64,000 nt of DNA from Kosakonia sp. BYX6. Its GTDB lineage: Bacteria > Pseudomonadota > Gammaproteobacteria > Enterobacterales > Enterobacteriaceae. Location of the stretch: NCBI RefSeq assembly GCF_038449125.1, contig NZ_CP151800.1:3692406-3756405 (forward strand), written 5' to 3'. Both the position numbers and the translations under genes were made by a program. The notes below the pieces were generated by a model. It was not told where the DNA came from. It searched no databases and was given only the letters and a program-made list of their open reading frames with translations. Of the stretch, positions 10,481 to 18,574 are shown piece by piece; the first letter of the stretch is position 1, and each line of letters opens with the position of its first letter.

Positions 10481-11995
10481 TTACTTCGCGAGCGTCAGAC
10501 CCGCCAGACGCACAATGCCGTCCGGGTAAGGTTTGAAGCCCTGCACTTTTTTATTCAGCCCGAACATGCGCGGCTCGAAGTAGAGATAAGCGAGGGGCAT
10601 ATCCGTTTGCAGTTGCTTCACCACGTTTTCGTACAGCCCCTTGCGCGTCGCCGGATCGTTATGCAAACGCGCCTGCGTCAGCCATTCATCAACTTGCGGG
10701 TTGCTGTAGCGACCGTCGTTCAGCGTCCCTTTACTGTTGATAAACCCGAAGATGCTGCCGTCCGGATCCGGGCGACCGGACCAGCCGGAGTAGCTCAACT
10801 GAAAATCCCCGCGTTGCTGACGATCGAGCAACGTCGCGAACTCAGTCATTTGCAGGTTGACGTTAAAGCCCGCTTCAGCGGTCATCGCCTGCAATACCTG
10901 GCCCACTTGCTGAGAAATCGGGTTGTTCGGCACCAACAGCGAAACGGTGATCGGCGTCGTTACGCCCGCCGCTTTCAGCAGCGCTTTGGCTTTTTCCACA
11001 TCGCGCGGCGGCACCGGCAATTTCACGTGATAGGGGCTAACCGGGGAAAACGCCTGGTTCGCTGGCGAGTAAAGACCTTCGAACACCACCTGATTCAGCG
11101 CGTCGCGGTCAATGGCCTGCGAGAACGCTTCGCGCACGCGGGCATCTTTGAATGGATCGTTGGCCGGGACTTTGCCGTTATTGATGTTAAAGGTAATGCC
11201 CTGGTAACCGAGGCCGGTGACCTTCGCCAGTTGCAGCTGGCTGTCGGCCTGCACGGTTTTCACGTCGCTGGCGGCAATGCCTTCCGTCAGATCCAGATCG
11301 CCCGCGCGCAGGTTTGCAAGGCGCACGGAGGCATCCGGAATCGGCAGGTAAATCACTTTGTCGAAGTGGTACGCGCCTTTGTTCCAGTAGTTATCAAAGC
11401 GCGACAGCACAATGCGATCCTGTGACACGCGGCTGTCGAATTTATACGGCCCGGAACAAACCGGGTGCGCGGCAAAGTCCGGCTTTTTCGCCGCCTCTGG
11501 TGCCAGCATCGCGCCGGCGCGGTCGGTCAACTGCATCAGCAACGCCGAATCCGCCGTTTTCAGGTGCAGTACAATCTGCATTGGCCCGGTCACTTCCACA
11601 GACTCAATGGAGGAGATTTCGCTTTTGCGCAGCGAACCTGGCAAGGTGAGCGCGCGATCGAGGCTGAATTTCGCCGCCGCAGCGTCAAACTTCTCGCCAT
11701 CGTGGAACGTCACGCCCTCGCGCAGGTTCATGGTCAGGGTTTTGCCGTCTTCGCTCCACGACCACTCTTTCGCCAGACCCGGCACCACTTTCAGGTTTTC
11801 ATCCACATCCACCAGCCGGTCGCACAGTGAGGCAAATACAAAACGCCCGTAATAAGTGCGCGCCAGGTGCGGATCAAGCATGTCCGGGTCCGCGCCCAGC
11901 CCAATGCGCAGGACATTTTCAGCCTGGGCCGGCAGCGCCGCGCCCAACAACATAACGCTTCCCAGAACGGTCAAAAGAGAATTTCGCACAATCAT
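10481..11995 (-). CDS. Periplasmic peptide-binding protein (SBP family 5)
   Basis: 504-residue solute-binding protein of the oligopeptide/dipeptide/nickel family. A signal peptide MIVRNSLLTVLGSVMLLGAA ends at LPAQA-EN, near residue 25. The mature N-terminus LRIGLGADPDMLDPHLA is the family 5 signature, with WSWSEDGKTLTMNLREGVTF as the second conserved block. The start is the ATG at 11995, preceded by AAGGAAAG; the frame also opens with TTG at 12010. No lipobox is present, so it is soluble in the periplasm. It resembles GsiB/DppA in layout; whether it binds glutathione, gamma-glutamyl peptides or another peptide cannot be read. Confidence 0.9.
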   Translation of the reverse strand: MIVRNSLLTVLGSVMLLGAALPAQAENVLRIGLGADPDMLDPHLARTYYGRFVFASLCDRLVDVDENLKVVPGLAKEWSWSEDGKTLTMNLREGVTFHDGEKFDAAAAKFSLDRALTLPGSLRKSEISSIESVEVTGPMQIVLHLKTADSALLMQLTDRAGAMLAPEAAKKPDFAAHPVCSGPYKFDSRVSQDRIVLSRFDNYWNKGAYHFDKVIYLPIPDASVRLANLRAGDLDLTEGIAASDVKTVQADSQLQLAKVTGLGYQGITFNINNGKVPANDPFKDARVREAFSQAIDRDALNQVVFEGLYSPANQAFSPVSPYHVKLPVPPRDVEKAKALLKAAGVTTPITVSLLVPNNPISQQVGQVLQAMTAEAGFNVNLQMTEFATLLDRQQRGDFQLSYSGWSGRPDPDGSIFGFINSKGTLNDGRYSNPQVDEWLTQARLHNDPATRKGLYENVVKQLQTDMPLAYLYFEPRMFGLNKKVQGFKPYPDGIVRLAGLTLAK

Positions 11996-12006
11996 TATTC
12001 TTTCCT

Positions 12007-13074
12007 TCAAAGTGACGAGTGAGAGGCCGCATGTTCAAACAGTGCGCGGCGGCGCAGGAACGCGGCGGAGGGCGGAGCTATCTGAATAACGCTACGATCA
12101 CGGTTGATCTCCTGCCAGCGGTGGCAAGACACCTGGCGGCCGCCATCGAGCACCTGGGTAATCGGCTCGCGCTGGCGGCACTCTTCGGTGACATACGGGC
12201 AACGGGTGTGAAAACGGCAACCCTGCGGCGGGTTAGACGGGTTCGGCAAATCGCCCTGCAACAGCGGCGTTTCGCGCGCAAGTCCTGGCTGCGTCTGCGG
12301 CGCAGAGGCAATCAGCGCCTGGGTGTACGGGTGCAGCGGCGCATCGAAAATCTCATCCACTGTCGCCATCTCGACGATCTGCCCGAGGTACATCACTGCC
12401 ACGCGATCGCTCATATGGCGGATCACCGCAAGGCCATGCGCGACGATAATCATCGTCAGGCCAAGCTGTTGTTTGAGGTCTTCCAGCAGGTTGACCACCT
12501 GCGCCTGCACCGACACATCCAGCGCGGAAACGGGCTCATCGCCGAGCAGCAGTTTCGGCCCGGACGCCAGGGCGCGGGCAATGCCAATACGCTGGCGCTG
12601 GCCGCCGGAAAACTCATGCGGGTAACGCCGAGCCCAGGCGGCAGGCAAGCCCACTGTCGACAGCAGTTCGGCGACGCGTGGCTGGCGATCGGCCTTGTTC
12701 ATCTTCTGGTGCAGCCACAGCGGTTCGCCGACGATTTCCTCCACCGTCATGCGCGGGTTCAGCGAGGCGAACGGATCCTGAAAGATGATTTGCAGTTCGC
12801 GGCGCAACTGGTTTAAACGCGCCCCGCTGGCATCGGTGATCTCTTCACCCTGGTAATAAACCCGCCCTTCGGAGGCGGCCAATAAACGCAGCAGCAGGCG
12901 ACCAAGGGTTGATTTACCGGAACCGGACTCGCCCACAATCGCCAGTGTTTCGCCGGGGTAAACCGTCAGGGAAACACGGTCAACAGCGGTGACGAAGCGC
13001 TTCGGGGCGAACAGGCGCGTCGGCCCGACAAAGCGTTTGCTTAGGTCGTGCGCTTCTAAAATGGGTGTACTCAT
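12007..13074 (-). CDS. Peptide ABC transporter ATPase, DppF/OppF type
   Basis: 355-residue ATPase. Walker A GESGSGKST is near residues 48-56, the ABC signature is SGGQRQRIGIARALA, Walker B is KLLLGDEPVSALDVSVQ, and the switch His is in IIVAHGLAVIRH. The C-terminal oligopeptide-transporter extension has the RCPYVTEECRQREP Cys pattern. The C-terminus runs on for about 35 residues past the usual end. It overlaps the preceding ATPase gene by 4 bp (ATGA), so translation is coupled. Confidence 0.92.
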   Translation of the reverse strand: MSTPILEAHDLSKRFVGPTRLFAPKRFVTAVDRVSLTVYPGETLAIVGESGSGKSTLGRLLLRLLAASEGRVYYQGEEITDASGARLNQLRRELQIIFQDPFASLNPRMTVEEIVGEPLWLHQKMNKADRQPRVAELLSTVGLPAAWARRYPHEFSGGQRQRIGIARALASGPKLLLGDEPVSALDVSVQAQVVNLLEDLKQQLGLTMIIVAHGLAVIRHMSDRVAVMYLGQIVEMATVDEIFDAPLHPYTQALIASAPQTQPGLARETPLLQGDLPNPSNPPQGCRFHTRCPYVTEECRQREPITQVLDGGRQVSCHRWQEINRDRSVIQIAPPSAAFLRRRALFEHAASHSSL

Positions 13075-14084
13075 GCGGTTTCTCCCAACGCAATATGCTG
13101 TTCAAGGGGAACACGGAAACAGGCGACCTGATGGCCCCGCCCCTGCGGCTGTAGCGCGGGTTTTTCCTCGTGGCAACGCGTCTGCGCAAACGGGCAGCGA
13201 GTCGCGAAACGGCAGCCTTTCGGCATCGCTTCCGGCAGCGGTACCGATCCGGGAATGGTGGAAAGCTGGCCTTTGCGCGCGCCGAGTGAAGGGATCGAAC
13301 CCATCAAACCGATGGTGTACGGATGTTGTGGATCGGCAAAAATCGCCTCGACGCTGCCCTGTTCAACCACTTGCCCGGCGTACATCACCGCCACTTGTTG
13401 GGCGACTTCGGCAACGACGCCGAGATCGTGGGTGATCATCAGCACCGCCGTGCCGGTGTCGGCTTTCAGGGTGTTGAGCAGCGCGAGGATCTGCGCCTGA
13501 ATGGTCACATCCAGCGCGGTGGTCGGTTCATCGGCAATCAGCAGGCGCGGGTTATTGATCAGCGCCATCGCAATCATCACGCGCTGGCGCATACCGCCGG
13601 AAAGCTGGTGCGGATAGGCTTTGAGGCGCATTTCTGGCGCGGGGATTTGCACTTTTTCGAGGATCTGTAGCGCGACGTCCAGCGCCGCTTTGCGCGGCAC
13701 ATGCTGGTGGCGCATCACCGCTTCACTGAGCTGATCGCCCAGCGTAAACGCCGGGTTCAGGGAGGTCATCGGCTCCTGGAAAATCATCGCCAGCGCGTTG
13801 CCGCGAAGGTCGGCGTATTCGCGCGGGGAAAGCTGGCGCAAATTGTGTTCGCGAAACTGCATTTCACCACTGATGATCTGCGCGCTGGCGGGCAACAACC
13901 CCATCAGTGCCAGCGACGTGATGCTTTTGCCGCAGCCGGATTCGCCCACCAGCGCCAGCGTTTCGCCGCTTTTGACGGTCAGCGAAATACCGTCCAGCAC
14001 GCTGACCGGCGATCCGGCAAATTGCACCTTCAGGTTGTGCAAACGCAGCACCGGCGCGGCGTCTTTAAAAGGGATCGTCGTCAT
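13071..14084 (-). CDS. Peptide ABC transporter ATPase, DppD/OppD type
   Basis: 337-residue ATPase. Walker A GESGCGKS is near residues 47-54, followed by the DppD-type [18 protein letters not shown], the signature [15 protein letters not shown] and Walker [18 protein letters not shown]. The C-terminal Cys pattern is [20 protein letters not shown]. It overlaps the GntR-family regulator gene upstream by 4 bp (ATGA), tying the regulator and transporter into one transcription unit. Confidence 0.92.
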   Translation of the reverse strand: MTTIPFKDAAPVLRLHNLKVQFAGSPVSVLDGISLTVKSGETLALVGESGCGKSITSLALMGLLPASAQIISGEMQFREHNLRQLSPREYADLRGNALAMIFQEPMTSLNPAFTLGDQLSEAVMRHQHVPRKAALDVALQILEKVQIPAPEMRLKAYPHQLSGGMRQRVMIAMALINNPRLLIADEPTTALDVTIQAQILALLNTLKADTGTAVLMITHDLGVVAEVAQQVAVMYAGQVVEQGSVEAIFADPQHPYTIGLMGSIPSLGARKGQLSTIPGSVPLPEAMPKGCRFATRCPFAQTRCHEEKPALQPQGRGHQVACFRVPLEQHIALGETA

Positions 14085-14797
14085 GGCGTCTCGTCCTCAA
14101 GATGAATGGCCTGGGTCAGGGCATGTTGCAGATCAAGCAAGTGTTCACGCATCGCCGTTGCCGCCGCTTTCGGCTGGCGATCCCGAATAGCCTGCATGAT
14201 GCGGTGGTGATGATCGTTGTAGCGATCGACCTTGGCTGGCGTGCGCGCAAGTTCGCGCAGATGCTGCCAGGCGGGTTCGCGACGTACCGCGTCGAGGGTG
14301 TCGAAAAGGCCGAGCATCAAGCGGTTGCCCGCCGCTTCGGCGATGGCCCGGTGAAACGCGCTGTCCCACAGCTCATTCAGATCCGGGTCGTCCGGGCTGA
14401 CGTTATCGATGCGCTCCAGCATGCGCTGCATCAGCGCCACGTTTTCCGGGCTGGCACGCAACGCCGCCAGCCGCGCAAGGCCTGGCTCGATTTGCAAGCG
14501 GGCTTCCATCACTTCCAGCATGTTGGTTTGCTGCACCAGCCCTTGCAGCGCAATCGGCGTGACCGGCGCGGTTGGGCCGGTAAACGTGCCTTTGCCCTGC
14601 TTGCGCCAAATGCGCCCCTCTTCTTCCAGCACGTCGAGCGCGCGGCGCACTTCACGGCGCCCGACGCCCAGCGTTTCAGCGAGTTCACGTTCAGTGGGCA
14701 ATGGAGTCCCTGGTGTTGACTCATGTTGGTGGATCAGCCCACGAAGTTGTTCAAGCGCTGTACTGGAATTCGCCAGATAGCGTGACGGTTTTTCCAT
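14081..14797 (-). CDS. GntR/FadR-subfamily regulator of the ABC-GGT operon
   Basis: 238-residue transcription factor. The N-terminal winged helix is PLPTERELAETLGVGRREVR with RRALDVLEEEGRIWRKQGKG as the wing. The C-terminal all-helical FCD domain begins near residue 95 (LEVMEARLQIEPGLARLA) and has the D/H ligand pattern FHRAIAE and HHHRIMQAI typical of metal-assisted effector binding. It is the first gene of the operon, so it should autoregulate; a palindrome with repeated ATTGGTTC half-sites lies directly upstream. The effector is unknown, perhaps the transported compound or a breakdown product. Confidence 0.88.
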   Translation of the reverse strand: MEKPSRYLANSSTALEQLRGLIHQHESTPGTPLPTERELAETLGVGRREVRRALDVLEEEGRIWRKQGKGTFTGPTAPVTPIALQGLVQQTNMLEVMEARLQIEPGLARLAALRASPENVALMQRMLERIDNVSPDDPDLNELWDSAFHRAIAEAAGNRLMLGLFDTLDAVRREPAWQHLRELARTPAKVDRYNDHHHRIMQAIRDRQPKAAATAMREHLLDLQHALTQAIHLEDETP

Positions 14798-14915
14798 ATT
14801 GGTTCATCCGCGTTTCGCGTTTTATTTTTCTTTAATTACAGAAAGTTAAATTTAAATCGTTCTGTATACCCCGCAGTGGATTAAGCAATTAGCGAACCAA
14901 TCCGCTATTGGTTCG
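14798..14915 (-). promoter_or_regulatory. Candidate GntR-family operator sites
   Basis: A palindrome at 14893-14915 has arms CGAACCAAT and ATTGGTTCG with five bases between. A third copy of the half-site, ATTGGTTC, lies at 14798-14805, immediately upstream of the regulator's start codon. Repeated half-sites at this place fit autoregulation by the adjacent regulator. This is inference from position and symmetry. Confidence 0.6.
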
Positions 14916-15135
14916 GTCATATTTTTGAAATTTTTGTTAATGCTTTGATTTGATAATGTTTATTTTTTGGCGAGGCATGAGGATAGATTTAGTACACGCA
15001 GACGCGGAAAGGTGGACATGCACTGTTTGCGTGCAGGCGACGCACTAAAAGGGGGGATTCACTCTGCCGTGGTGAAGGAAAAAAGTTACATTACCCCCCT
15101 TCGCTGGGGGAAATGACACGCTGATGGAGTAGAGG
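14916..15135. other. Intergenic region upstream of the arsB remnant
   Basis: About 220 bp holding a GC hairpin (five C at 15095-15099, loop TTCGCT-like, five G at 15106-15110) and AT-rich DNA that should carry promoters for both sides. No arsR gene is found here, although arsR normally precedes arsB in E. coli. Confidence 0.5.
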
Positions 15136-15276
15136 ATGTTACTGACTGGCGTTATTTTTTTGTTCACCCTGGTGCTGGATGAATCCGGCTTTTTCGAATG
15201 GTCGGCGCTGTTCGCTAACAATGGCGGCACTGGCGCTGCGCCTCTCTTTTTAATTAGCGATGAGATTTCGTTATGA
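15136..15276 (+). pseudogene. arsB: Collapsed arsB (arsenite efflux pump) remnant, 46 codons
   Basis: The open frame of 46 residues is a chain of separate ArsB pieces. MLLTGVIFLFTLVL corresponds to the ArsB start (MLLAGAIFVLTIVL in E. coli). DESGFFEWSAL corresponds to the LLLDESGFFEWAAL segment about 70 residues in. FANNGG resembles the following ALFANDGA. Most of the roughly 430-residue membrane protein is gone, yet the frame stays open and its stop overlaps the arsC start (ATGA). It cannot be a pump. It may survive as a translational leader for arsC. Confidence 0.8.
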
Positions 15277-15698
15277 GCACTATCACCATTTATCACAATC
15301 CGGCCTGCGGCACGTCGCGCAATACGCTGGAGATGATCCGTAACAGCGGCGTGGAGCCCACCATTATTCTTTACCTTGAGACACCGCCGTCGCGCGACGA
15401 ACTGGTGAAGCTCATTGCCGATATGGGAATTTCGGTGCGGGCGCTACTGCGCAGTAATGTTGAACCGTATGCGCAACTGGGGCTGGCGGAAGACCGGTTT
15501 ACCGACGACGAGTTGCTGGATTTTATGCTGCAACAGCCGATTCTGATTAACCGCCCTATCGTGGTGACGCCGCTCGGTACGCGCTTGTGCCGCCCTTCGG
15601 AAGGGGTACTCGATATTCTGCCGGGCGGCCTGAAAGGAGCATTCAGCAAAGAAGACGGGGAACAGGTCACCGACGCGTCCGGCAAACGGATTAAATAA
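15273..15698 (+). CDS. arsC: Arsenate reductase ArsC (glutaredoxin-coupled)
   Basis: 141-residue cytoplasmic reductase of arsenate to arsenite using glutathione/glutaredoxin. Catalytic Cys12 is in the motif HNPACGTSRNTLEM. The conserved arginines appear in RALLR, NRPIVVTPLGTRLCRPSE. Length equals E. coli plasmid/chromosomal ArsC. It begins inside the stop codon of the arsB remnant. With no ArsB and no arsR beside it, the arsenite formed would need an efflux route elsewhere. Confidence 0.95.
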   Translation: MSTITIYHNPACGTSRNTLEMIRNSGVEPTIILYLETPPSRDELVKLIADMGISVRALLRSNVEPYAQLGLAEDRFTDDELLDFMLQQPILINRPIVVTPLGTRLCRPSEGVLDILPGGLKGAFSKEDGEQVTDASGKRIK

Positions 15699-15705
15699 AA
15701 GAAGT

Positions 15706-15785
15706 GCCCGGTGGCGCTGCGCTTATCAGGCCTACGGGGAAGTATGTCGGTTTTGTAGGCCGGGTAAGGCGAAGCCGTCACCCGG
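15706..15785. repeat. REP/BIME cluster 2
   Basis: Two inverted REP-like units: GCCCGGTGGCGCTGCGCTTA with CAGGCCTAC, and GTAGGCCGGGTAAGGCG with GTCACCCGGC. The pair lies between convergent arsC and the dehydrogenase gene. Confidence 0.85.
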
Positions 15786-15794
15786 CTAAAGGGT

Positions 15795-16673
15795 TTAAAT
15801 CTGCCCGGCGCGGCGGGCGGCGGTGCGGGAAAGCGCGGCCCAATCCAGGTGCCCTTCATCATGGGCCAGGCTTTCCACATGCGCGGCGCGCAATGTCCCG
15901 GCCAGCGCCAGCGGCACATTCACCCGTTCGGCGGCGTCCTGCGCCAGGCGCACATCTTTTAGCCCCAGCGCCAGCTTAAACCCGGCGGGCTCGAAAGTGT
16001 CGGTGGCAATCGCCTGCCCGTATCCTTTGTAAACCGGCGCGGCGAACAGCGAAGAGGTGATCAAATCGATAAACTCGCCTTTATCGACCTCATACCCCTG
16101 CACCAATGCAACGGCTTCGCTCATCGCGCCAATCGCGCTGGCAATCATAAAGTTCACGGCGAGCTTCGTCGCGCTGGCCTGCTCCGGGCGATCGCCCAAA
16201 TACCAGGTTTTCTGCCCGAGCACATCCAGCAGCGGCTGCACGTTTGCCAACAATGCACTGTCGCCAGCGGCCAGAATCGTGAGCTGCCCCGCTTCGGCGA
16301 CATTCACCCGCCCCAGCACCGGGGCCGCGAGATAACCGACATTCCGCGCCTGGTGCAATTGCGCCAGTTCCACCGCCAGTGCAACGGAAATTGACGCCAT
16401 ATTCACATGAATGGCACCCGGTTTCAGGGTCGCCAGCACATTGCCCTCCAACAGCGTGCTGCGCGTGGCGTTATCGTCCGCCAGCATGGAGATCAGCACG
16501 TCGGCATCCGTTGCCGCTTCCGCCGCCGTTGCGGCATTCACCGCTCCCCGTTCCGCCAGTTTCGCCGCAGGCCCGGCAGAGCGGTTCCAGCCCTGCACGT
16601 TATACCCCGCTTTCAGCAAATTCGCCGCCATCGGCAGCCCCATGGTGCCAAGCCCAAGAAACGCAATTTTCAT
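15795..16673 (-). CDS. NAD(P)-dependent beta-hydroxyacid dehydrogenase (GarR/HIBADH family)
   Basis: 292-residue oxidoreductase. The N-terminal Rossmann motif is FLGLGTMGLPMAANLLKAGY, the family substrate loop appears as NMASISVALAVELA (HIBADH has a DxPVSGG-type loop nearby, here APVLGRVNVAEAGQLTI), and the catalytic Lys is in SATKLAVNFMIAS near residue 170. Relatives reduce tartronate semialdehyde or oxidise 3-hydroxyisobutyrate; the substrate here is not shown. It is transcribed divergently from a GGT-family gene 107 bp away, which suggests a joint but unknown pathway. Confidence 0.85.
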   Translation of the reverse strand: MKIAFLGLGTMGLPMAANLLKAGYNVQGWNRSAGPAAKLAERGAVNAATAAEAATDADVLISMLADDNATRSTLLEGNVLATLKPGAIHVNMASISVALAVELAQLHQARNVGYLAAPVLGRVNVAEAGQLTILAAGDSALLANVQPLLDVLGQKTWYLGDRPEQASATKLAVNFMIASAIGAMSEAVALVQGYEVDKGEFIDLITSSLFAAPVYKGYGQAIATDTFEPAGFKLALGLKDVRLAQDAAERVNVPLALAGTLRAAHVESLAHDEGHLDWAALSRTAARRAGQI

Positions 16674-16780
16674 AACAGATCTCCTGTTGTTAACCGGTAA
16701 CTCTTTTCAGTGTAATGGCATTAACCTGGAACAGCTCTTGCTTAGCTTTTTTATTCAACTGCAAAAAAGGAAGCGAGACG

Positions 16781-18364
16781 ATGCAAAGTAATATGGCCCC
16801 CTGCGGAATGGCGGTAACGCCGCACCATCTCGCCAGTGAGTCGGCGCTCTCGGTGTTGCGCCACGGCGGCGACGCCATTGAAGCGATGGTGGCGGCAGCG
16901 GCAACCATTGCGGTGGTTTATCCCCATATGAACGGCATTGGCGGCGATGGCTTTTGGCTGATTGTCCCACCGGAGGGAGAACCGCTGGCTATTGATGCCA
17001 GCGGCGCGGCCGGGCAACTGGCGACAACCGCGTTTTACGCCGATCACGCGCAGATTCCCCATCGCGGCCCGCTGGCGGCGTTAACGGTGCCCGGCACGCT
17101 CAGCGGCTGGGATGAAGCGCTGAAGGTTTCCGCGTCGCTCGGCGGCGGGCAGTTGCCGCTGTCGCGCCTGCTGGCGGACGCCATTCGTTATGCCGCAGAC
17201 GGTATTCCCGTCACCCAATCGCAGGCCAGCGCCACGCAGGCGAAATACCCAGAGTTGGTAGATGTTCCTGGTTTTGCGCCAACCTTCCTGCCTGACGGGG
17301 AAATTCCCACCGCGGGCAGCCGTTTTTGCCAGCCGAAACTGGCGCGCACGCTGACCCGCCTTGCCACCGATGGGCTGGAGAGCTTTTATCGCGGCTCACT
17401 CGCGCAGCTAATGGCGAGCGAAATGCAGACGCTGGGCTTGCCGGTGACGGCGCAGGATCTGGCGAACCACCGCGCGCAGCGTCGCGTTCCCCTCAAACTG
17501 GCGCATAGCCAGGGCGAGGTTTTCAATATGACGCCGCCGACACAGGGGCTGGTTTCGCTGGCGATCCTCGGCATTACCGATCATCTGGAGATGGCGCAAG
17601 CCAATGAAGTGCAGACCATTCATCGTATTGTCGAGGCCACCAAAAAAGCCTTTGGCCTGCGCGATCGCTATATCACCGATCCGCGCCATGTGACGCTGCC
17701 GGTGCAAAGCCTGCTGGAGCAGACGCCGCTGGAAGTGCTGGCCGCCAGCATTGATGAGCAGCGTGCCGCGCCCTGGGGCCAGGGCAAAGGGCCGGGCGAT
17801 ACGGTGTGGATGGGCGTGGTGGATAAAAATGGCCTGGCCGTGTCGTTTATCCAGAGTATTTATCACGAGTTTGGTAGCGGCGTGGTGCTACCGGAAAGCG
17901 GCGTGCTGCTGCAAAACCGCGGCGCGGCCTTTAGCCTCGATCCGTCGCATTTGCTGGCGTTGATGCCCGGCAAACAACCGTTCCACACCTTAAACCCGGC
18001 GGCCGCGCGGCTGAAAGATGGCCGCACGATGGTTTACGGTACGATGGGCGGCGACGGTCAACCGCAAACGCAGGCGGCGATTTTTACCCGCCATATCATG
18101 CAGGGGATGCCATTACAGGAAGCGGTTTGCGCCCCGCGTTGGTTGCTCGGGCGCACCTGGGGCCAGACGTCCGATAGCCTGAAGCTGGAGGGGCGTTTTA
18201 GCGAAGAGACATTCCAGGCGCTGCGCGCGCGGGGCCACGATGTTGAGTGGCTGCCGGGTTTAAGCGAAGCGACCGGGCATGCCGGGGCGATTGTGCGTCA
18301 TGCCAACGGCATGCTGGAAGGGGCATTCGATCCGCGCAGCAACGGCAGCGCGGCGGGGTTTTAG
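16781..18364 (+). CDS. Second gamma-glutamyltransferase-family protein
   Basis: 527-residue GGT/Ntn-family protein. It shows LRHGGDAIEAMVAAAATIAV, VPGTLSGWDEAL and GPGDTVWMGVVDKNGLAVSF, where the Thr is the expected autocleavage residue, then FGSGVVLPESGVLLQNRGAA. The start at 16781 follows AAAGGAAG; an upstream opening at 16715 would give an unrelated leader. No signal peptide is seen. It is clearly diverged from the GGT gene at 7028-8629, so the two are not a recent duplication. Relatives include cephalosporin-acylase-like and other amide hydrolases, so true gamma-glutamyl activity is uncertain. Confidence 0.83.
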   Translation: MQSNMAPCGMAVTPHHLASESALSVLRHGGDAIEAMVAAAATIAVVYPHMNGIGGDGFWLIVPPEGEPLAIDASGAAGQLATTAFYADHAQIPHRGPLAALTVPGTLSGWDEALKVSASLGGGQLPLSRLLADAIRYAADGIPVTQSQASATQAKYPELVDVPGFAPTFLPDGEIPTAGSRFCQPKLARTLTRLATDGLESFYRGSLAQLMASEMQTLGLPVTAQDLANHRAQRRVPLKLAHSQGEVFNMTPPTQGLVSLAILGITDHLEMAQANEVQTIHRIVEATKKAFGLRDRYITDPRHVTLPVQSLLEQTPLEVLAASIDEQRAAPWGQGKGPGDTVWMGVVDKNGLAVSFIQSIYHEFGSGVVLPESGVLLQNRGAAFSLDPSHLLALMPGKQPFHTLNPAAARLKDGRTMVYGTMGGDGQPQTQAAIFTRHIMQGMPLQEAVCAPRWLLGRTWGQTSDSLKLEGRFSEETFQALRARGHDVEWLPGLSEATGHAGAIVRHANGMLEGAFDPRSNGSAAGF

Positions 18365-18373
18365 GGTTTGATT

Positions 18374-18564
18374 GCCGGATGGCGCTGAAACGCTTATCCG
18401 GCCTACGGAGCGCGGCACGCATTTGGTAGGCCGGATAAGGCGAAGCCGCCATCCGGCACATTCCGCGATGTCGGCTTCGATCGCCGGATGGCGCTGGCGC
18501 TTATCCGGCCTACGAGGCGCGGCACGGGTTTGGTAGGCCGGATAAGGCGAAGCCGCCATCCGGC
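18374..18564. repeat. REP/BIME cluster 3, tandem duplicate
   Basis: Two almost identical BIMEs, 18374-18457 and 18483-18564. Each has GCCGGATGGCGCT, CTTATCCGGCCTAC, a similar GC-rich linker, GTAGGCCGGATAAGGCG and CCGCCATCCGGC. Even the linkers between REP units agree, which points to tandem duplication. It separates the accessory GGT gene from cysH. Confidence 0.9.
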
Positions 18565-18574
18565 AAAACGCGCA

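Noticed and set aside
10211-11425. 404-codon frame opposite the peptide-binding protein and permease
   Set aside because: Shadow of GC-rich coding sequence; no ribosome-binding site, no family resemblance.
18365-18574. Possible CRISPR array near cysH, because E. coli carries its CRISPR-cas beside cysH
   Set aside because: The repeats here are REP palindromes with 82-84 bp units and no spacers of constant length; no cas genes are present.
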